This document shows, piece after piece, positions 9,148 through 18,224 of a DNA stretch of 64,000 nt. Source of the DNA: an uncultured Chlorobiaceae bacterium (GTDB taxonomy: Bacteria > Bacteroidota > Chlorobiia > Chlorobiales > Chlorobiaceae); NCBI GenBank assembly GCA_903994455.1, contig CAJEXI010000012.1, positions 21,020-85,019 on the forward strand, read 5' to 3'. Position 1 is the first letter of the stretch. Each line of letters opens with the position of its first letter. The position numbers and the translations under genes were made by a program. The notes below the pieces were generated by a model. The model saw only the letters and a list, made by a program, of their open reading frames with translations, searched no databases and was not told the DNA's origin.

Positions 9148-9858
9148 ATGAAAAGAATCATAGAATTGATCTCAGAGATAAGGAATAGATATCCGGAAGA
9201 TGACTTTTTCACGGATTTTGAGTCTTCGTGCCAAATCTCACAAACGAAGAAAACTCATTATCGGTTATACAACACAGCACTAATGACATTGGATGTTGCG
9301 TCGTGGAACATCCTCAAAACCAAGTCATTACAGCACTACGTGGACCATCGCAAAGGTCAAAGGAAACAGGGTTTCTTTAACCAATTAAACGAAGCTTTTG
9401 CATATAGGTATCTGTTTGGCTCAGGGGTTTCTGGCGTTCGGCTTATCCAAGAAGGCAAAGCTTCTATGCCTGATATTGGATACACCTGCAACGGCGTTCA
9501 GATGTACTGTGAAGTCAAAAGTTTGGGTATCTCCAATGACGAAATAGTCCGTCGGCGCGGAGGCGTTGTCTATAATGGTGCCGTCCATGCCAAATTAGAC
9601 AATGGGTTTATCAATAAGTTCTGTGACGCGGTCAAACAAGCAAGGCGGCAAATAGGCTCACTTGGTTCAGACGGTCTCGTCTATCTCATAGTGAGCTTAG
9701 ATGACATCACTCTTGATTATTATCGGACTTACAGAAAGCAGTTAATTGATACATGTAGAAAGAATGGTTTTGATAATTTGTTCATCAAGATAGGTCTATT
9801 TGGAAACAAAAGAATACGCATAACCCAGCGATCAGCTCGGCTTGTCGTTATAACTTGA
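9148..9858 (+). CDS. Putative PD-(D/E)XK-type nuclease
   Basis: The 236-residue protein is not assigned to a named family. Residues 76-124 contain the pieces of a PD-(D/E)XK core: an acidic helix FFNQLNEAFAYRYL with Glu82, then SMPDIGY with Asp109, and YCEVKS with Glu122-x-Lys124. The spacing fits a restriction-like nuclease domain. It sits immediately before a decayed helicase-nuclease gene, which suggests both belonged to one DNA-processing or defence unit. It may be a cassette gene, since the attC-like site ends 10 bases upstream. Confidence 0.5.
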   Translation: MKRIIELISEIRNRYPEDDFFTDFESSCQISQTKKTHYRLYNTALMTLDVASWNILKTKSLQHYVDHRKGQRKQGFFNQLNEAFAYRYLFGSGVSGVRLIQEGKASMPDIGYTCNGVQMYCEVKSLGISNDEIVRRRGGVVYNGAVHAKLDNGFINKFCDAVKQARRQIGSLGSDGLVYLIVSLDDITLDYYRTYRKQLIDTCRKNGFDNLFIKIGLFGNKRIRITQRSARLVVIT

Positions 9859-9904
9859 CTGGCAAGTACTGTTTTAGAACAGCATCGTCAGTTTTGAATA
9901 TCCA

Positions 9905-11416
9905 TTGCTCACTCAAACCGTTGAAATTTCTATAGACGAGAAAAGCATGGCGCTGGATGTTCGTCCCCGATCTACCGATACGCGAGTGGAAATGGATGCG
10001 TTCGCTGCATGCTCGCTCCCCAGCTCTACTGACGTTGAGCGCGCTATAAAGGAGCATCTCAAAAGACATAATGAGAATCCTGTTACCCCGTTTGATGCTT
10101 CGAGCTATACCGATATACTCAAACTGGCTGCTTCAAACATGGATAGCAACGGTAGCTATAGAGAGATCCTTTCAAGGGGCGACCTTGTTCCTGCCCCCGA
10201 TGCCAGCTTGATCGTTACAGATTCCTGGGTGTTGCTTTCACGACCGCGCACCACTCACTATCTGACAGATGACTTAAAACGCCTGAAGGAGAAGCTGGCA
10301 ACCGGATGCGATATTCCATCTGGCCCGCTTGCCCTTGTGACCCCGCCTTCAGATAAACCAGTTGAATTCGAAGCTATTCGTTTCCGTGGACTATCAAGTC
10401 GCGGATCAAGTCAGGGTAAAGCCGATGAGCTTTATTTTCCCCTGCCCTACAACGAAGAGCAGGTTACCATCATTCAACGGCTTGAAAAAGCTGCGGGTGT
10501 CGCTGTGCAAGGACCGCCGGGTACTGGCAAGACACACACCATTGCCAATGTTATTTGCCACTATCTGGCGACTGGCAGACGGGTTCTTGTCACCTCACGT
10601 GGAGAGCCTGCGCTTCAAGTACTCCAATCCAAAATTCCAGAGGAGGTCCGCGCCCTGACTGTGGCACTTATGGCCAGCGACCGTGAAGGTGTCCGCCAGT
10701 TTCAAGCATCAATCGAGACGATTCAGCATCAGGTATCACAGCTCAATCCGGAACAGACACGGCATGACATCGCAACACTGGAAAGCGCTATTGACCGCGC
10801 CCATCACGAACTTGCCTCTATTGACAAACGCATTGATGAGATTGCGATTGCACAGCTTTCAGAGATAGAGGTTGATGGCGTACCAATGCGCGCACAGAAG
10901 CTTGCTGAGTTGGTTACGTCCGGATTGGAACAGCACGGCTGGTTTGATGATGAGATAACCCTCTCTCCGGAAAATGTGCCCCCTCTGACTGAAGAGGAGG
11001 CAGGCAAACTCCGTGAAGCACGGCGAAAGGTCGGACAGGATTTGGGTTATGTAACGGCGAACTACCCGTCTGCTGATTCACTTCCAACAACGGTTGCAAT
11101 CGCCGAACTGCATGAAACGCTCTCCAGTATTAGGAGGATTGAGGCGGAGGTTGAACGTGGAGACCTTCTTGATTTGAAGGCTACAACTGCCGAGGTTCTC
11201 ATCGCGGCGAAGGATCTTCTTGAGTTAGTTGAAGAAGCCAAAACTTTGGCCGAAGAACTGGAGTCCGGCGAGAGCGGCTGGCCCCTTGATTTGCAGGCTA
11301 TGCAACTGCTATCCGCCGTATCGGTCAGGGAACAGGCCCAAACGCAACAAGGTATCGCAGAGATGCACGAGAAGCTATGTTGGATGCTGCCGGTGCAGTC
11401 CCCTGCTGGATCATGA
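9905..11416 (+). pseudogene. Superfamily 1 helicase-nuclease, 5' fragment
   Basis: This frame encodes the front part of a large SF1 (Dna2/UvrD-like) helicase: a Q-motif-like NEEQ at 183-186 and a Walker A GPPGTGKTH at 203-211, followed by a coiled-coil-rich segment. The homologous reading continues upstream of the first possible start (about 9878-9904, reading SFEYP) until a stop at 9875, so the N-terminus is missing. At the 3' end the frame runs into unrelated residues after EMHEKL. The remaining helicase motifs are in another frame starting upstream of 11377. Intact relatives are much longer, so an internal deletion with a frame change is inferred. Confidence 0.7.
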
Positions 11417-12747
11417 GCCATGCCCGTATATCGGAGGCTATGCCGCCAGACATTGGAAGCTTCGACCTTGTCATTGTCGATGAAGCGAGTCAATCTGATT
11501 TATGGGCGCTTCCCGCTATCCTTCGCGGGAAGAAAATTCTGGTCGTAGGTGACGATAAACAGGTCTCCCCGGATGGCAGTTTTATCTCGGGTCAAAAAAT
11601 TCAGGCACTCAAGGTTCGCTATCTTTCCGGGCAGCCTTATGGAACAGAAATGACACCGGAAAAATCTCTCTATGATCTGGCGGCCCGCGTCTTCGCTGCT
11701 GAACAAGTCATGCTACGCGAGCATTTCCGTTGTGTCCCGCCCATCATTGCCTACGCCAATCGTCTGTTTTACAAAGGGGGAATTCAGCCGTTACGTATTC
11801 CAAAGGCCTCAGAGCGAATTGAGCCGCCACTTGTCGATATTTTCGTCACCGATGGCTTCCGTGACAAGCACGACCATAACAATTACGAAGCTCAGGCCAT
11901 TGCTGAGGAAATTTCGATCATTCTTAAAAATGAAGCTTTTGCAAGTCGTACGATTGGTGTCGTTTCACTGCTGGGAATAGATCAAGCCAAACACATTGAT
12001 TCCATCGTGCGCCAACAGTGCGATGCCACCGAACTCCTTCACCGCAAGTTTGCATGCGGGGAGGCCCGCACATTTCAAGGCAGTGAACGGGACATCATGT
12101 TCCTGTCGATGGTGGTAGACAGCAAAAATTGTCATGCGCTTTCTGGCCTGAAATTTGATCAACGGTTCAACGTGGCAGCCAGCCGGGCACGCGATAGAAT
12201 GTATCTGGTTCGCTCCGTGAAAACAGCCGATTTATCAGATAAGGATTTACGCCTTACCTTGCTCAACCACTTCAGCCAGCCGATGTTGACTGACAAAGAG
12301 GAAGCAAAAGTGCTGATTGATCAATGCGAGTCCGGGTTTGAGCGGGAAGTGTTTTCCATCCTTGCATCTCGTGGGTATCGTGTTATTCCACAAGTGAAGA
12401 CCGGCGCTTACCGTATCGACATGGTCGTTGAGGGCGCAGGGGATAACCGCCTGGCAATTGAGCTGGATGGCGATGAATACCACGGGCCTGACCGATGGCC
12501 GCATGACATGAATCGTCAACGTGTTCTGGAAAGAGCTGGCTGGGTATTCTGGCGCTGCTTCGCTTCCACGTGGTCACTCCGTAAAGATGATGTTCTGCAT
12601 GAACTCCTGGAGCGCCTTACTGCTCTTGGAATTGAACCGACAGGAGCCATGGAACATGCGCCAAACCTGGTAGAAAAAAGGATATGGAAATTCAAGCCAG
12701 AGGAAAATAATGGAGAGGTCGTTAATGAAACCCAAGCTGCTTTGTAA
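11377..12747 (+). pseudogene. Superfamily 1 helicase-nuclease, 3' fragment with DUF559/Vsr-like nuclease
   Basis: This 456-residue frame supplies helicase motifs II (VDEAS, 35-38), III (GDDKQVSP, 58-65), IV-like EHFRC, V (TFQGSERD) and VI (VAASRARDR, 266-274). Residues about 315-410 form a C-terminal Vsr/DUF559-type nuclease with Glu323, Asp348 and Glu362-x-Asp364 (AIELDGDEYHG). Family-like sequence (RYRRDAREA) can be read in the same frame upstream of the first ATG, so the frame junction lies near 11345-11356. It overlaps the 5' fragment by 40 bases. Expression as two polypeptides cannot be excluded. Confidence 0.7.
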
Positions 12748-12775
12748 CTTGCACTATCAAGCGCGAAATAGTTTT

Positions 12776-12832
12776 CATGAACGTTCTGTCAGGGCGTTCG
12801 AGAGGAACTCGCCCCATAACTTTACGTTAGCC
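12776..12832 (+). repeat. Possible second attC-like hairpin
   Basis: Downstream of the helicase fragments, CATGAAC (12776), an imperfect stem GGGCG/CGCCC (12792 and 12810) and ACGTTAGCC (GTT at 12826) occur in the order of an attC site. The R'' box deviates from RYYYAAC and R' from GTTRRRY, so this is weaker than the site at 9071-9138. If real, the two sites would bound a 3.7-kb cassette holding the nuclease and helicase genes. Confidence 0.3.
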
Positions 12833-12887
12833 AAGATTTCATAGGACTTGAGTTGCCTTTGATTGCACTTTTTTGGTAACTTGAGGT

Positions 12888-13001
12888 ATGTCAGAGAATA
12901 CCGTTATGATGACTCAAGCAAAGCAGATATATCCGGCGGCAGAGAAACTCTACCCCATAGAAAGAATTGAACTTATTGAATCATCTCTTCTATTCTTCTG
13001 A
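12888..13001 (+). pseudogene. Truncated addiction-module antitoxin remnant
   Basis: The 37-codon frame reads AAEKLYPIERIELIESSL, a pattern typical of the first half of the roughly 70-residue TIGR02574 addiction-module antitoxins (LPPIERAELIE). It stops at 12999-13001 before the second half, and no partner toxin follows. The remaining 245 bases to the vapB gene hold two weak open frames in opposite directions that I do not support. Confidence 0.5.
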
Positions 13002-13246
13002 CTCTAAAAGTGAGAGAGAAGAAGTTTAAAATTTGGGGGGAGAGATAGAATCAGTTCCTGCAAAAGAGATTTTCTTGGAATTTGAAATAGTCGGCAGCAG
13101 AGCTACAGTGTATGAATTCTTGTTTAGGAATTTATTCACGAAGCAAAAATTCGCGGAACGTATCCTATCGCGATTGAAACCGGAAAGGAAACAATCCGAA
13201 AAAAAGTTAATCTTATCATAATAATTGCTTGATGAGGTAAGCACAA

Positions 13247-13528
13247 ATGAACATACAGACTATTATTGATGATAATTTATTAAGTCAGGCTTCCCGTCTT
13301 ACGGGGGTTTCTGATAGTCGAAATTTACTGGAATACGCTCTACGTCTACTTATTAAGATAAAAATGGCTGATCGCGCTATTCCTGCAAACAATGCGTCTA
13401 GTGATAACGGATTTTGCAATGAATTACAACGTTATCGAGAATCCGTTGATCTTCATCAATTTGCAGATGCAGATGAAATTTTCAATAATGTTCGAGATAC
13501 ATCAGGCGGTAGAGACATTGAACTATGA
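13247..13528 (+). CDS. VapB-type antitoxin
   Basis: The 93-residue protein starts with a ribbon-helix-helix-like segment (IQTIIDDNLLSQASRL, then NLLEYALRLLIK), as in DUF2191/VapB antitoxins that bind their own promoter. The acidic C-terminal half (ADADEIFNNV) would wrap the toxin. It overlaps the PIN toxin gene by four bases (ATGA), which implies translational coupling. The pair is AT-rich. Confidence 0.8.
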   Translation: MNIQTIIDDNLLSQASRLTGVSDSRNLLEYALRLLIKIKMADRAIPANNASSDNGFCNELQRYRESVDLHQFADADEIFNNVRDTSGGRDIEL

Positions 13529-13953
13529 AATCACGATATCTACTCGACACAAATATTCTTTCGGAGGTACTCAAACCAAATCCATCAAAGAGTATCGTCG
13601 AAAACATCAATATCAAAAATGAAGAGTTATCTACAGCAAGTATTGTTTTACATGAAATTGCATTTGGATGCTGGCGATTACCCGAGAATTCAAAACAACG
13701 GTTAAATATTCAGCAATATATTGATAACGTCATTCTTGCCACCTTGCCAATTTTTTATTACAACGCTGAAGCTGCCTTGTGGCATTCGAAACAGCGCGCA
13801 AAGTTAACTGAGCAAGGTAAAATGCCTTCCTTCGTGGATGGTCAAATAGCCTCGATTGCTTATGTTAATAATTTAGTTTTGGTAACGCGCAACGTTAAGG
13901 ACTTTGTTGTATTTAACGGGTTGGTAATAGAAAATTGGTTCGTCATTTCATAA
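13525..13953 (+). CDS. VapC-type PIN-domain toxin
   Basis: The 142-residue PIN ribonuclease has the metal-binding acidic set Asp8 (LLDTN), Glu44 (LHEIAFG) and Asp105 (SFVDGQIAS), with a final polar position near NVKDF. VapC toxins cut tRNA or rRNA when their antitoxin is lost. It is coupled to the upstream antitoxin by an ATGA overlap. All key residues are present, so it should be active. Confidence 0.88.
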   Translation: MKSRYLLDTNILSEVLKPNPSKSIVENINIKNEELSTASIVLHEIAFGCWRLPENSKQRLNIQQYIDNVILATLPIFYYNAEAALWHSKQRAKLTEQGKMPSFVDGQIASIAYVNNLVLVTRNVKDFVVFNGLVIENWFVIS

Positions 13954-14082
13954 TGAAGCTCCCCGCCCCCTACAAAACCATATAATAAATTGAAAAATAT
14001 AGCCATTCACGATAATATTTAACTTGAAATACTAAACGATAAAATTATCATTGAATCATACTTAACTTGTAGTTGCAATGAA

Positions 14083-14181
14083 ATGATTTTAAATCATGTG
14101 AAAAGCCTAAATGACTGGTTAGCTCCTGCAGAAAAAAATGGAAACGCTGTTATCATTAAAATGAAGCCAAAGATCACATGA
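14083..14181 (+). CDS. Very short reading frame coupled to the HEPN gene
   Basis: A 32-codon frame (ending VIIKMKPKIT) stops in an ATGA overlap with the HEPN gene start at 14178. The same frame is open without a start back to 14023, reading IIIESYLTCSCNEM, so this may be either a leader peptide that couples translation or the tail of a lost gene. No family is recognised. Confidence 0.35.
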   Translation: MILNHVKSLNDWLAPAEKNGNAVIIKMKPKIT

Positions 14182-14594
14182 ATAAATCCGATTTAGAAAA
14201 AATTGTTGATATACGAATAAAAGAGGCTAAAGTACTCTTTGATGCTGAATGCTATGAAGGAGCATATTATCTTGCAGGATATGCTCTTGAATGTGCTATT
14301 AAAGCATGTATAGCTAAAAAAGTTCAACAATATGATTTTCCTAATAAAGAGCTGACGAACCAAAGTTATACTCATAACTTTACAGATTTATTAGGAGCTG
14401 CTAATTTAAAGCAAATACTCAATCAAAAAGAACAACAAGATAACGACTTTAAACTTAATTGGTCTATTGCAAAAGATTGGAATGAAACCGCTCGATATAA
14501 AAACGCTATCGAAGCAAATGCCGCAAAAGACCTTTACGAAGCAATTACTAACCCACAATCAGGAATTTTGATATGGCTAAAGAAATTTTGGTAA
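14178..14594 (+). CDS. HEPN-domain protein
   Basis: The 138-residue, mostly helical protein carries the HEPN signature YEGAYYLAGYALECAIKACI, seen in small HEPN proteins of toxin-antitoxin and nucleotidyltransferase pairs. The second conserved part, with the Rx4-6H ribonuclease motif, is not clear: the only candidate is SYTHNF. So it may be a non-catalytic HEPN. The downstream gene overlaps it by 22 bases and is not a nucleotidyltransferase, so the usual MNT-HEPN pairing is absent. AT-rich. Confidence 0.75.
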   Translation: MNKSDLEKIVDIRIKEAKVLFDAECYEGAYYLAGYALECAIKACIAKKVQQYDFPNKELTNQSYTHNFTDLLGAANLKQILNQKEQQDNDFKLNWSIAKDWNETARYKNAIEANAAKDLYEAITNPQSGILIWLKKFW

Positions 14595-14974
14595 GAGAAA
14601 TACTTTCAAATGAAATGATTAAAGCCGGATTAACGCTTATTGAAAGGCTTGATACTGAAAATGCTCAACTAACAAGCGCATTTTGGCTTTATAATGAAGA
14701 AGATAGAGGCTGGAAACTTATCCTTGCTTCACCGTTAGTTACAGACTTAGGACCTCGTGAATATTATAGAAAAGTCATTAATGCCAATAATTTTGCTTCT
14801 GAAGATGAAGAAATACTATCAACACATGACATTTCTGTAACCAACACAGCCGATAAAATTGTGCAACTCTTGAAATGTACAATTAAATCAGAAGGAAATG
14901 CTGGTATAAGATTTTCAAGAAATGCCATTAATGGTTCTTTTATTGAAGATGCTTATATCTATCGGTCAAATTAA
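14573..14974 (+). CDS. Unknown partner of the HEPN protein
   Basis: The 133-residue protein begins with a helix (ILVREILSNEMIKAGLTLIE) and then a mixed region FWLYNEEDRGWKLILASPLV. No signal, membrane segment or known catalytic motif is visible, and I do not recognise a family. Its 22-base overlap with the HEPN gene means the two are translated together, so it is a candidate antitoxin or regulator. Confidence 0.65.
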   Translation: MAKEILVREILSNEMIKAGLTLIERLDTENAQLTSAFWLYNEEDRGWKLILASPLVTDLGPREYYRKVINANNFASEDEEILSTHDISVTNTADKIVQLLKCTIKSEGNAGIRFSRNAINGSFIEDAYIYRSN

Positions 14975-15036
14975 TAGAGTCGAAAAGATTTTTCTAACCA
15001 AGAATCAAATTCATTAAGAACTAAGAACCTTATCTG

Positions 15037-16424
15037 ATGAATATAAAACGTATCACTATACAGAATTTCAGGAATATTGGTAGCAAAAAAACGTTTTATC
15101 TGAATCCTGATTTTACCGCATTTATTGGTGTGAATGGAAAAGGTAAATCAACAATTCTTCACGCTCTGAGAATTGCATCCGGTTCTTACTTTCTCACAAT
15201 ACCCGAAGTTAAATAAAGAACCCCGCCGCAAGCAGCGGGGTATTTTGAAGACAACTCTATAATACGTTACGCCTCAAGAGGCGGGGAATATGACCCATAG
15301 AGATTCAAAAAGACGAGATAAGGATTATTGAATCAGGCAAGTTGCTCCTCCAACAATTTCCTGTAAAAATAGAAACTGAAGGCTCTTTCCCTGATTTTGA
15401 TAATACCATTACATGGTGTCGGCAGTGGCTTGAAGGCAGCAGCTCAACCACATCGACTAATGCTGATGTAGGTGCTATCAGAAATATTTCTCTTGAAAAA
15501 TATCATCGAGTACAGAAAGAATCTGATGATAAGGTTGATTTACCAGTGATAGCATTTTTCGGTATAACCCGGGCAGTTGGTGCCGGGCGAGTTACGAGGA
15601 AAAGCCGCATTCAGCGATTAGGTAGGCAGCTTTTTAAGGAAGGCTATCAGGATTGGGAAGAGATGAAAGCTGTTAAATTTCATTATGAAGAGTGGCTTGG
15701 AACTTATGATCACCTGGTTGATCAAGGCAAAGAATATCCGAATACTAAAGAGGCATTTTTTGCAGCAGTAACAAAAGCTAACCCTTTTATAACACACATT
15801 GAGTTTATAAATGGTGAATTATGGGTAAAAATCAACATTGATAATGACGAAACCGGATTACTCCCTCTGAGTCTTCATAGTGATGGCATTCACTATTTCA
15901 CCGCAATGGTGGCCGAAATTGCATACCGCTGCGTGGTGCTGAATGGATACAAGAATGACAAAGCAATTTCAGAGACGAAAGGTATTGTGATGATTGATGA
16001 AATAGACCTTCATCTTCATCCGAACTGGCAACGGCATGTAGTTCATGATTTAAAAACAGCTTTTCCTGAAATTCAATTTGTTGTTACGACACATTCGCCA
16101 TTCATCGTTCAGTCACTTAAATCAGAAGAGCTTATAATTCTTGATGAAGATATCGAGAAAGATGGCGACCCGTTCAGAAAAAGTATTGAAGAGGTGGCAG
16201 CAAATGAAATGGGTGTTGAAGATATGCCAAGAAGTATTGAATTTTTAGAGATGCAGAGTGTTGCTGAAGAGTATTACACACTTATCGAAGCTGGAAAAAC
16301 AAGTGATACTGATGATAAAACACAACAACTCAGAAACAGGCTGAATGAACTTGAAGAGTTATTTGGTGAAGATCCAGCTTTTGTTGCCGCATTAAAAATC
16401 GAAAGCAAAGTGAAAGGGCTATGA
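15037..16424 (+). pseudogene. PtuA-like ATPase, copy 2, disrupted by a palindromic insertion
   Basis: The 5' part (15037-15216) encodes residues parallel to copy 1, including Walker A GVNGKGKST, and stops at TAA (15214) inside an inserted element. The 3' part resumes in a different frame just after the element (about 15300) and runs to 16424 with PVIAFFGI, Walker B GIVMIDEID and TTHSPF. Copy 1 aligns across the gap, so about 80-86 bases of insertion explain the break. The downstream HNH gene overlaps the stop by four bases and is intact. A shortened protein could start at the TTG at 15342, but would lack Walker A. Confidence 0.82.
15214..15299. repeat. GC-rich palindromic (MITE/REP-like) element
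   Basis: Inside an AT-rich gene lies a block with two hairpins: CCCCGC-CGCAAGCA-GCGGGG (15221-15240) and GCCTC-AA-GAGGC followed by GGGG (15271-15286). The outer ACCCCGCC and GGCGGGGA also pair, so the whole block can fold. It breaks the ptuA-like frame and brings the stop codon. Similar half-motifs appear at about 4950 and 13968 (GAAGCTCCCCGCC), suggesting a dispersed family. Exact ends are inferred from alignment to copy 1. Confidence 0.65.
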
Positions 16425-17140
16425 GACCAGTAATCAAATCAGCATGGCCCCAGGAAAAAGGAAGACCTAAATCGTATATACCTCATACCAAGGCTAATAA
16501 TGACCTTGAAGCAACTCTTGGGCCCTATTGCAGTTACTGCGAGGTTTTCAGTTCTGATCTTAAAATCGAACACATTATTTCTCAAGATCAAGACGACACA
16601 TTAGCTCACGATTGGGATAACTTTCTGCTGGCCTGTGGTAAATGTAATGGCAAAGGTGGCAAATCAAATAAACCCGTTGATTTCACAACAATGCATTTCC
16701 CTCATTTGAACAACACCTTTCTGTCGTTTTCCTATAAAGAAGGTGGACTTATCACAGTAAATCCTGCACCGACGGGCATTTCTCGGACACATGCAGAAAA
16801 CATGCTTAACCTGGTTGGCCTGGATATGTATCCTGGCAATGCAAAGTATCCAAAGCTGAATCAAAATGATGCCCGATGGAAACATAGAAGAATTGCATGG
16901 GAGTGGGCAATGAAGTATTTACCTGAATATGAAGCAGGACAAAAAACTGCACAACAGATTGTAGATTTTGCTACTCAAAAAGGGTTCTTTTCTGTCTGGT
17001 ATACCGTTTTCGCAAATCATCCTGCTGTCAAACAATTACTGATACATTCTTTTGCAGGAACAGCGACAAACTATTTCGATACAACAAATAGCTTTCAACC
17101 CGTTCCCCGTAACCCTGAGAGTCAGACTGACCCAATATAG
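16421..17140 (+). CDS. PtuB-like HNH endonuclease (copy 2)
   Basis: The 239-residue protein repeats the copy 1 architecture: Cys37-x2-Cys40, Glu50-His51, and NFLLACGKCN with Cys72 and Cys75. C-terminal blocks KGFFSVWYTVF and SFAGTATNYF parallel KGFFSIWFDAF and AFSGTDRNSF in copy 1. The reading frame is intact, while its partner ATPase is broken. So the nuclease is now either unlicensed and silent or served by the copy 1 ATPase. Confidence 0.8.
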   Translation: MRPVIKSAWPQEKGRPKSYIPHTKANNDLEATLGPYCSYCEVFSSDLKIEHIISQDQDDTLAHDWDNFLLACGKCNGKGGKSNKPVDFTTMHFPHLNNTFLSFSYKEGGLITVNPAPTGISRTHAENMLNLVGLDMYPGNAKYPKLNQNDARWKHRRIAWEWAMKYLPEYEAGQKTAQQIVDFATQKGFFSVWYTVFANHPAVKQLLIHSFAGTATNYFDTTNSFQPVPRNPESQTDPI

Positions 17141-17156
17141 AACCCTTAAGCGCAGA

Positions 17157-17410
17157 ATGAGCATGATGAATTACCTCAAAATCATAAGCGCAACAGCAAT
17201 TGATGATCATTCACTTCTCGTTGAATTCGATGATCATCAGAAGAAAACCTAGGACATTAATCCCTTGCTTGAGAAGGAGATGTTTGCACCATTGAGCAAC
17301 GCAGCACTGTTCAGAGCTGTAAGAGTGGATGTGTGTGGCTACGCAGGCGGAAGGATATTGATATTGGTGAACATGAGTTGTGGATTCACGGTGAAATCGT
17401 TGATAAATGA
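17157..17410 (+). pseudogene. DUF2442-family remnant
   Basis: The frame begins NYLKIISATAIDDHSLLVEF, the standard DUF2442 start, but is stopped by TAG at 17250-17252, where relatives have a Tyr/Asn before DINPLL. Homology continues (DINPLLEKEMFAPLSNAALF) and then switches frame near 17350 to IDIGEHELWIHGE. One nonsense change and one frameshift are therefore needed to explain it. DUF2442 genes often sit in toxin-antitoxin islands such as this one. Confidence 0.7.
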
Positions 17411-17583
17411 ACGCTTCTGGAAGTACTATGCCGACCCGCCTGAGGAAACTATACAGCATCTACACTGAAATCAGTTCCAGCGGCAAAATATTTTATGGAA
17501 TTAAAAGCAGAAAGACCAAATAAATCTCTTCATTTTCTTTTCCCCACTTGCATCATGATATCACATTTAGTATCATTCATCTT

Positions 17584-17808
17584 GTGAGCACAGCAGATAA
17601 AATCCTTCAGCAGATGCAAAACAATCCCCTTGATTGGCTGATTGATAGTCTGAAAACCGTTGCCAGCGCTTACAATATTGAATGGCGACAACGCGGTACA
17701 AGTCACGTCGTTTTTATACGCACTGATGGTCGGACGTTACCTGTACCTGCTCATAGGCCAATTAAACCGATATACATCAAGAAATTTGTTGATTTTATAA
17801 TGGATTGA
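17584..17808 (+). CDS. HicA-type mRNA interferase toxin
   Basis: The 74-residue protein from GTG at 17584 has the HicA double-stranded-RNA-binding-like fold: NIEWRQRGTSHVVFIR with the catalytic histidine in GTSHVVF, then RTLPVPAHRPIKP and the C-terminal helix IKKFVDFI. The frame is open from a TTG at 17548, but homology begins near the GTG. HicA cleaves mRNA. The hicB gene starts three bases after the stop. Confidence 0.85.
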   Translation: MSTADKILQQMQNNPLDWLIDSLKTVASAYNIEWRQRGTSHVVFIRTDGRTLPVPAHRPIKPIYIKKFVDFIMD

Positions 17809-17811
17809 GCT

Positions 17812-18162
17812 ATGAAAAATTTAAGCAAATACCCATTTGAAATTCGTCCCCTCTCAAAAGAAGAGGGTGGTGGCTATATGATTTCATTTACTGACTTTTC
17901 TGAATGTATTTCAGATGGCGAAACAATAGCGGAAGCAATTGAAAATGGTATGGATGCCTTACAAGAAACAATTGCTGCCCTGGAAAGCTTGAACATGCCT
18001 GTTCCCGAACCAGGTAGTGGCGGCACGTATAGTGGCAAGTTTATTCAAAGGGTTCCTAAAACCATTCATTCCCGTTTGGTTATGAGAGCAAAACAAGAGG
18101 GTGTCAGCATGAACTCTCTTGTAACATCCATGTTGGCAGAGAGCTTGGTGAAACGCGAATAA
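17812..18162 (+). CDS. HicB-type antitoxin
   Basis: The 116-residue protein has an N-terminal degenerate RNase-H-like HicB domain (GGYMISFTDFSECISDGET, AIENGMDALQETIAAL) and a C-terminal ribbon-helix-helix segment (VPKTIHSRLVMRAKQEG, SMNSLVTSMLAESL) for operator binding. It neutralises the HicA toxin and represses the operon. Order toxin-antitoxin is normal for hicAB. Confidence 0.88.
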   Translation: MKNLSKYPFEIRPLSKEEGGGYMISFTDFSECISDGETIAEAIENGMDALQETIAALESLNMPVPEPGSGGTYSGKFIQRVPKTIHSRLVMRAKQEGVSMNSLVTSMLAESLVKRE

Positions 18163-18224
18163 GATGTAACGAAAAATTGAAAATCAAACAGAAAAAAAAC
18201 AATTCCCTGCTCCCAAAATAATAA

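Noticed and set aside
13026..13244. Opposing frames of 62 and 72 codons upstream of vapB
   Set aside because: They are complementary to each other, one starts with TTG, and neither resembles a family or has a ribosome site.
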